Below, piece after piece: positions 57,931-64,000 of a stretch of 64,000 nucleotides of DNA (the first letter of the stretch is position 1; each line of letters starts with the position of its first letter). A program made the translations under genes and the position numbers. The DNA is from Rhipicephalus microplus (Eukaryota; Arthropoda; Arachnida; Ixodida; Ixodidae), in the NCBI RefSeq assembly GCF_043290135.1, contig NC_134710.1, positions 254,152,092 to 254,216,091 on the forward strand, given 5' to 3'. The notes below the pieces were generated by a model. That model was not told where the DNA came from. It saw nothing but the letters and a program-made list of their open reading frames with translations, and did no database searches.

Positions 57931-60539
57931 TGCAAAGAGTATTCCTGAACAAAACATTTTCATTCATAACGCAAGAGTAAATGTCACAGTAAAGTACACG
58001 AAGCTATAGAGGCGCCGGACAGGCGCAAGACATGTGCTATACAAGCAGTGCTGCGATGGATAGCAGCATATATTAAGTTCACGCCTATTATATCCAAACA
58101 ACGTAAACAGTTACGTGTTTTTGGTTCTCTATACAAATAGATTTTTTGCGGTGAACATACATAGACGCACTGGCAGGTAGAGCTATATGAAAAGTGAACG
58201 GCATAGCTTTGGTCTCCAAAAATTGGGGAAATAATGAGTAGCTCACCACAGACAGTGGGCTGGTTGCAGGGGTATACATATATATGAACAACCAACACTT
58301 ATGTAAGTTCTAAGGGACACAACAGTATGTATAGGTAGGTACCAAACTTCACTGATTTCCTGAAGAATTGATCCGCCATGTTCAGGCAGCACCGTTGGCA
58401 TGGGCGTTAGAAAAATATATATGTTCATATAAAGTAGTACCTCTGCATTTACGGTAGCTTTTTGAGCCACCTTCTGTTCAAAACAGAATAAGTACTCCAT
58501 TTCTGGCATTTTTGTGGCAGTTAATCGTCTTTTATAGGTTGGCATTTGCCATAAAGAGTGGCGTCATATTTTCCTCAGGGTAATACTGTTAAAATTCTTA
58601 TACAAAAAACATCGTGCCTCAAGGCAACACCCAACACCAAGTTGACGCTCAGTGATGGGTACGTACTACACGTCCAGAGAAAATACTAGTGAATTTTATT
58701 TATTTAGCCATTGTGCATTTCAAGCTGCACGGACTGCAGAGTGATAGTGCATGCAGCTGGTTGTGCCACTTTCCCTGAATGTAATTTTGAACCTCACCCT
58801 GCAATTCGTGGAAAATACTTTTCCTCGCGAAAGGTGACATTGCACTTGCCTGCGTGAGCTTTTGTGCTTACGCTTCAGGAACGAGCATCATTCTTCATTA
58901 ATCGTAAACAACAATACAACAAAAAAGTCTGTCAAACCAAGTGGCAGTGCCAAGCACAATGGTGTTTTGATGGATTTTTACTATTATACGTAAGAAAATA
59001 TTCAACAAAGAAATGCTGAAAAGTTCATTATGCACAAACTGCAGTGAAATGAATCTTTATACAGATGAGACAAAACTTCCAGCCATAATATCGCAAAACA
59101 AATACTTTAACGGGCCACTCGCTAGGACCCATAACAAATTTTAGTTATACCATGGACGTCGATGTGTTTCCGATGAGGAGCATTATGCCACATATTTTTT
59201 TTTCAATCGGTTAATTGCGAACTGAGAACACTGTTGTTTTTTTTTTCTAAAGGGGTGTGAAGCAAAAAGGAGAAGAGGCGTGCCAGAAACCCTTGCCATT
59301 ATCCCGCGTAGCCTTCGCAAGGCAAATGTCTTTTCTACCGACTCCGGCATCCGACCAAGAGGTCGCGTGCGCATGACGTCCACGAATACGCCCAACCCCC
59401 CAAGCACACGAGCGGTGTTGTTTTGTTCACCTTCGTCATTTTGTGATATTCTGTCTGTTTATGCGGGTCGATAATTTGTTTTTCCTTACTCCACAATGAA
59501 GAATGTTTCTGCGCGATGATTTTGAAATGCTGGCTTAGACGTGGTAAAATGTGCGCGCACGCGTAGGAGCGTTGCTTTCACTTTCACGGCTGTCGTATTC
59601 TCGATGCGCAGACCACGATTGCACGAACGCATGCAAAACGCCGTAACATTAGCGTCGCATCTCGTTGCGATTCGCGGAAAAAAAATAAAAAATTGGAAGA
59701 CGCGCACTTTCCTTACTGCATCTAATTATTTATCTCAAGCTTTATTAATCTCTTGGAGCAACACATCACATAAGCTACGCATGTCATGTTAGATAATTTT
59801 CGTCATGTCACGTGGCACTGTTCACAACTTCAGAGCACAGTCATCTACGTAGAGGACCAAGGTCACTGCACTGCCGTGTACGTAGGGCAATTCATACGTG
59901 CACCTCATGCTCTCATTCTCCGGGCACGCGCACGCGAAAGGAAGAGGAACCAACGTTCATCTTGACATTTGACTCATTTCCGCGGCGCGTGGCGTTGCAA
60001 CTTTTAGCAGACGTGATTATAAACGCCTCATCTACGCATTGCGCTTGTCAGCTTGAAATTGTCAAACCTGGTGAGTGGCCCTAAGTGGGCTGTATTCCTG
60101 TTTTTGTTGGAAATATTACTTCTGCTGCGCTGGCTAGTCGAAGAACCATAATATTTGATCCTTCTGCCACTTGAACAGGTTCTAGCAAAATGTGCGATTG
60201 CTAAAAACAATTGGCTTTCTTTTTCTGGACGCTGTCGCTCCCAAAGTATGTCATCTTTTGGAAGGTAAACGGGTTAAGCTTCATGGCTTAACCCATTTCG
60301 TGATATAAATTGATTAGGGGGAAGGAGGTTATTATTGAGAGGCTTCTCAGTGATTGAAAGATGCCGTAGTGGTTTTGCATCATTTTCACCGCTTATAACG
60401 CTGATCACTTGTTTACCAAGAACTGCGTGTAGGTACCAAGTATACACCCCGACATAAAATGACCCTCTTTACATATTTCAGAACACTGCGCCACACCTAA
60501 AGTGACCGCTCTTGACTTCATTACCTGTACATCTAACGC
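57931..60539. other. Unassigned DNA
   Basis: No recognised gene or repeat. Confidence 0.4.
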
Positions 60540-61552
60540 ATGCTTTTTGCATTTATATTGTGGTTGATGCGATTTAGTGACTGCCTTGGAATAAGATGGC
60601 CGGGTATTCGAATGCGACTCAGAACAGCGGCAGTGTATATTGATTTAGCTCGACCCTGGACGATTTTCTGTGATGACAAACCCGCTTTGCAAGCCAATAA
60701 TTGCATCACGAAGCAAGGTCCGCATTAAAGCTTGGCAATAGAAATCACAGAACTTATTCAGGTTACTTCAACAAATGGCCATCTTATGACTTTCAAGCGG
60801 ATTCTCGCTCATTGCGGCGTGATGGGAAACGAAGAGGCAGACGCTGAAGCTAAAAATGCCTTAAGCAGTGCCCCTGAAGTACGCATTGCGTTTTCACGAT
60901 CTGACACGAACGCCCTGCTTCACTGCGTGATGCGCAGCTACACACTTCAGCACTGGACCAAACCGGAACGGTCGTTAAACCCCACATATCAATCAAAACC
61001 AAACCGAAACGGCGACACCAGCGACTTCACAAATGGGACCCGGAAATGAGGTTCTGCATGCCTCCTAAATTGAAACGGCAACTCACAAGTATGATCCACC
61101 GCATTCGTCTTGGTGTGGCGTACACAAGACGTTACGCACATATCATCGGTCGCATTGAAACCTGTCCTAATTGTGAACACTGTGATGTGCCAGAAACACT
61201 TGAGCACATACTTTGTGTCTGCCCAGCATACGCACGTGAACGACAAACACTGATTTCTTCTACTGAACTATATCGCAGTAGGTCATTAACTGATGAGACC
61301 ATGTTGGGCCCTTGGCCAGACACCAACAGTGCAACTGCGGTCACAAGAGCAGTTATAACCTTTTTGGAAACAACTGGACTATATACGCGGCTATAAATTG
61401 TGTCTCAGCTAGAAAGAACACTACATACTCACCTCTCTATCTCACCATCGTCATCCATTAATCTTTCTTTTCCCTTTTCCCTTCCCTCAGTGTAGAGTAG
61501 CAGGCTAGAGCAAGCTATCGCTCAGGCCAACCTCTCTTCCTTTCTGTAAATA

Positions 61553-61600
<48 letters not shown>
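60540..61600 (+). pseudogene. LINE 3' coding end with (TC)n tail
   Basis: RNase H pieces FCDDKPALQAN and LAHCGVMGNEEADAEAKNAL (last motif), then RLGVAYTRRYAHI and CPNCEHCDVPETLEHILCVC at about 61160-61220, the C-terminal Cys/His segment. A stop at 61394 is followed by a 3' UTR with AGTGTAGAGTAGCAGGC, TAAATAAAC and a TC repeat (61557-61597). A 25-bp SINE-tail-like piece lies in the coding part at 60972-60996. The frame is broken at several places. Confidence 0.8.
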
Positions 61601-61843
61601 GAGTGCACCTGCTGCTGGTCAAGGTTACGACAGTGGGGTGGGGTCAGCCGAGAAATCTGCCGCGTAGCAACTGTCCCCGTTAAACTGAACGGGCCATCCG
61701 TTCTATGTGCATTTGTTCTGGGACGCGTGGAAAGGGAATGGACCGCATTTTTTTTCGCGTGTGAGCTGCGGGGCCACCAAAAAACAAAAATAACAAGTAT
61801 TGACAAGGACCGTTCATTCGAAATGCGTTTGATAAACATCACG

Positions 61844-62093
61844 CCCCGCCGCGGTGGTCTAGTGGCTAAGGTACTCGGCTGCTGACCCGCAGGTCGCGGG
61901 TTCGATTCCCGGCTGCGGCGGCTGCATTTCCGATGGAGGCGGAAATGTTGTAGGCCCGTGTACTCAGATTTGGGTGCACGTTAAAGAACCCCAGGTGGTC
62001 AAAATTTCCGGAGCCCTCCACTACGGCGTCTCTCATAATCAAATGGTGGTTTGGGGACGTTAAACCCCACAAATCAATCAATCAATCAATCAA
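61844..62093 (+). mobile_element. tRNA-derived SINE, family A, youngest copy
   Basis: The 5' end folds like a tRNA: GCCGCGG pairs with CTGCGGC at the acceptor position, and the B-box GGTTCGATTCC is perfect. The tail has five ATCA units. A perfect 15-bp duplication TTGATAAACATCACG flanks it (61829-61843 and 62094-62108). Confidence 0.95.
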
Positions 62094-62109
62094 TTGATAA
62101 ACATCACGA

Positions 62110-64000
62110 GCAAAACCACGTGGGAATCAATACAACACGACATTGACTGCATGTATGCGTGGTTCCACAACTGCAGGTAAAAGTTTACTAAATAATATGA
62201 CGTGTTTGATATGCATCTAAGTGTGCCGCCGAAACACATCAGCCGAAGGCATGTAAAACAGTGTTTTGATATGCGAAGATTGAGTTTTTTGATAGAATAA
62301 ACCTGATTTGATTGTCAAAAATGAAAAGTTAAGGTCTAGAACAAATACATCGTTGTTGTTTTGCCTTTTCGCGTAACAAGTGTGACACTTACAATTCATT
62401 TTTTTTCACTTCTTTCTTTTAACTTCAGTAAAAAACTATAAAATAGGCGTGCTCAACTGATGAATTAACTTCAATGTAACTCCAGTGCTATCAGCTGGCC
62501 TTCGGCAAACAAAGCTATTGCAAATCTGTGCACCACGTAATGCAGTTAATTTTTTCCTCTGTCATTGAGTGGTCATAAACTCTGTACCTCTCACCAGATT
62601 AACCCACGCAGCCTCGTGTCATCTGCCGGTTTAGAGATTTGACGAGGACTCTTCAGGAGTGCACATTAACGCCTTGCCCAAGCTACTAACGTCCATGGTC
62701 CCTTCATGCTTTTTAGTGTGTTCCTTCAACTCTAAATAGCTGTGGCACCTCCAGTCAATACCTACTAAAAATGGCCTAGAAGGCTGGCAGGCTAAATATT
62801 TCTGAATGTCGTAGGGGTAGTCTCAGACACTAAACATGGTCATTGGACAGATTTTCACTGTGGTGCACGGGCTTTTGTCTTTCTCGCTCAATGGCCAGGA
62901 ACGTAAGGACGTCAACTTGACTACGGTGGGTTCACAGACCACAGAAATGAACATCGATCACGAAGCAAAGCATGTGTTTAGCTCCTTTCTCACGGCGTCA
63001 ACCATCTTCTGATGCAGACCAGGGGTCTTCCTTCTGGTTTGGCCGCTCGTGCTATACGCACCGCTCCAATTCATCGCATCAACTCCGGTCGAAGATGTTC
63101 CACGTGTCTTTTGTGCGGCCGTGGCTCGGCCTGGGTCTGTATGCGGGAGCCAATGACGCTGCCACCCTCTGTGCTCTGACTGTATATACCGGAATATCGA
63201 GCTGTGATCTGCCCCCAAAAAAGGCAGCTTACTCCACAGCGTGGGACTGTTAGACGAGCCTTTCAATCGATTTGCTTTCCGAAACAACTGCGATTGCGTG
63301 AGCAATCGCACAGCGATCACATTTCCAGACGTCGTTGGGAGGGTGTTATCATTTTCAGTGACAGTTGTGACGTGCAGCGGTGACCTCGTTATTGAACTGC
63401 AGAGCGCACGTGTCATTGTATACACACGTGCTACGTGGCTTGCAATACGGCAGTTACGCTATGTACCCACGTGGGAACGCCCCGCTGCATCACCCGAAGG
63501 TGCGGCACTTCTCAGACTTTAAATAAAGTTCTTCGTAGCGTACCCTATTCGAAATAAATGTGTTGTTTGAAATTATTATTGTTAACAAGATAATTTTTTC
63601 TATCATTTCATACCCTAAACTTTAGCTCACAAGTGTAGAATGCTTGGGCTTGTTGCTCTGGCTTCAGGACGGTGAGTTTGACAGCGCGAAAACATACAAA
63701 AAACTGGGACGAAGCAGAAAAAAGTGCTGACTTCCCATTGATGTTTGTTTCACAAAATCTTGTGATATATACATACAGGTAAGGATAAACACAAGCCCAA
63801 TAAATATATCGACAGTCAAATCACAACACGTCTTCGTGTTTGTCCTACAGCCCAGCCAGATAATCACGCTCAAACCATGACAGTGGTGCCCGGGATGAAA
63901 AGGTAATGCAACTGTCGCTTAATTTGAGCATCTGTTTCGCTTCTATAATCTAGCAGGTTAGCTGGAACCTACACTTAAGCATCATCCATTTGTGTGGCAG
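62110..64000. other. Unassigned DNA, with a promoter/polyA-like block at 62950-63540
   Basis: Most of this stretch shows nothing. At about 63180 a TGTATATA TATA-like box and at 63521 TTAAATAAAG bracket a GC-richer block with frames on both strands. It could be a solo LTR or a small exon; neither is supported by a motif. Confidence 0.35.

Noticed and set aside
61846..61920. Possible functional tRNA gene
   Set aside because: A and B boxes and an acceptor-like stem are present, but it is the head of a SINE with body, ATCA tail and a 15-bp target duplication.

Overview
The window looks like nuclear DNA of a hard tick, probably a metastriate ixodid. It holds many copies of a tRNA-derived SINE with a CCCACATATCAATCAATCA-type tail, which resembles the Ruka SINE described from Rhipicephalus (family name from memory, not checked). 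It also holds CR1-type and RNase H-bearing LINEs, a Gypsy element, long GATA/TCTG/GAAA microsatellites and almost no single-copy coding sequence. No bacterial-type gene, rRNA or CRISPR was seen.

Layout: 1-1470 holds nothing recognised. 1471-6010 is a foldback-like element whose two inverted arms are built from ~150-bp subrepeats around a TACCAAATTTGGTA palindrome, interrupted by a SINE and extended by a ~270-bp GATA array. 7526-7704 is a dispersed repeat end plus a TCTG array. 10391-13398 (minus strand) is the one convincing host gene: two exons that join in phase to encode a secreted protein with an IL-17-like cysteine pattern, and an AATAAA signal after the stop. A ~322-bp tandem duplication lies 0.4-1.0 kb upstream of its start codon. 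18167-19420 is a TIR element with a TA duplication that contains a long near-perfect hairpin.

19590-47130 is a nested transposon stack that can be taken apart from reading-frame continuity and target-site duplications (TSDs). A decayed RNase H LINE is broken by an LTR-like insertion, by a second LINE, and by a CR1-type LINE (23757-45289, TSD GAGTGCAAATAYTT). The CR1 element is broken by a Gypsy element on the minus strand (27033-42641, TSD CTGT/CTAT). The Gypsy element carries a solo LTR and another insertion in one LTR, a LINE tail in the other, and a nearly full-length RNase H LINE (32724-38091, TSD AAAATTGAG) in its pol gene. The stack is four levels deep.

48462-64000 is a looser mix: SINEs of two families, a second CR1-type LINE (51683-53900), a minus-strand LINE tail (54770-55330), a plus-strand LINE tail (60540-61600), short duplications and unassigned DNA. 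The transposon genes are nearly all broken; the only long intact transposon frame is ORF1 of the 32724-38091 LINE. All homology statements rest on motifs read by eye; no database search was possible.
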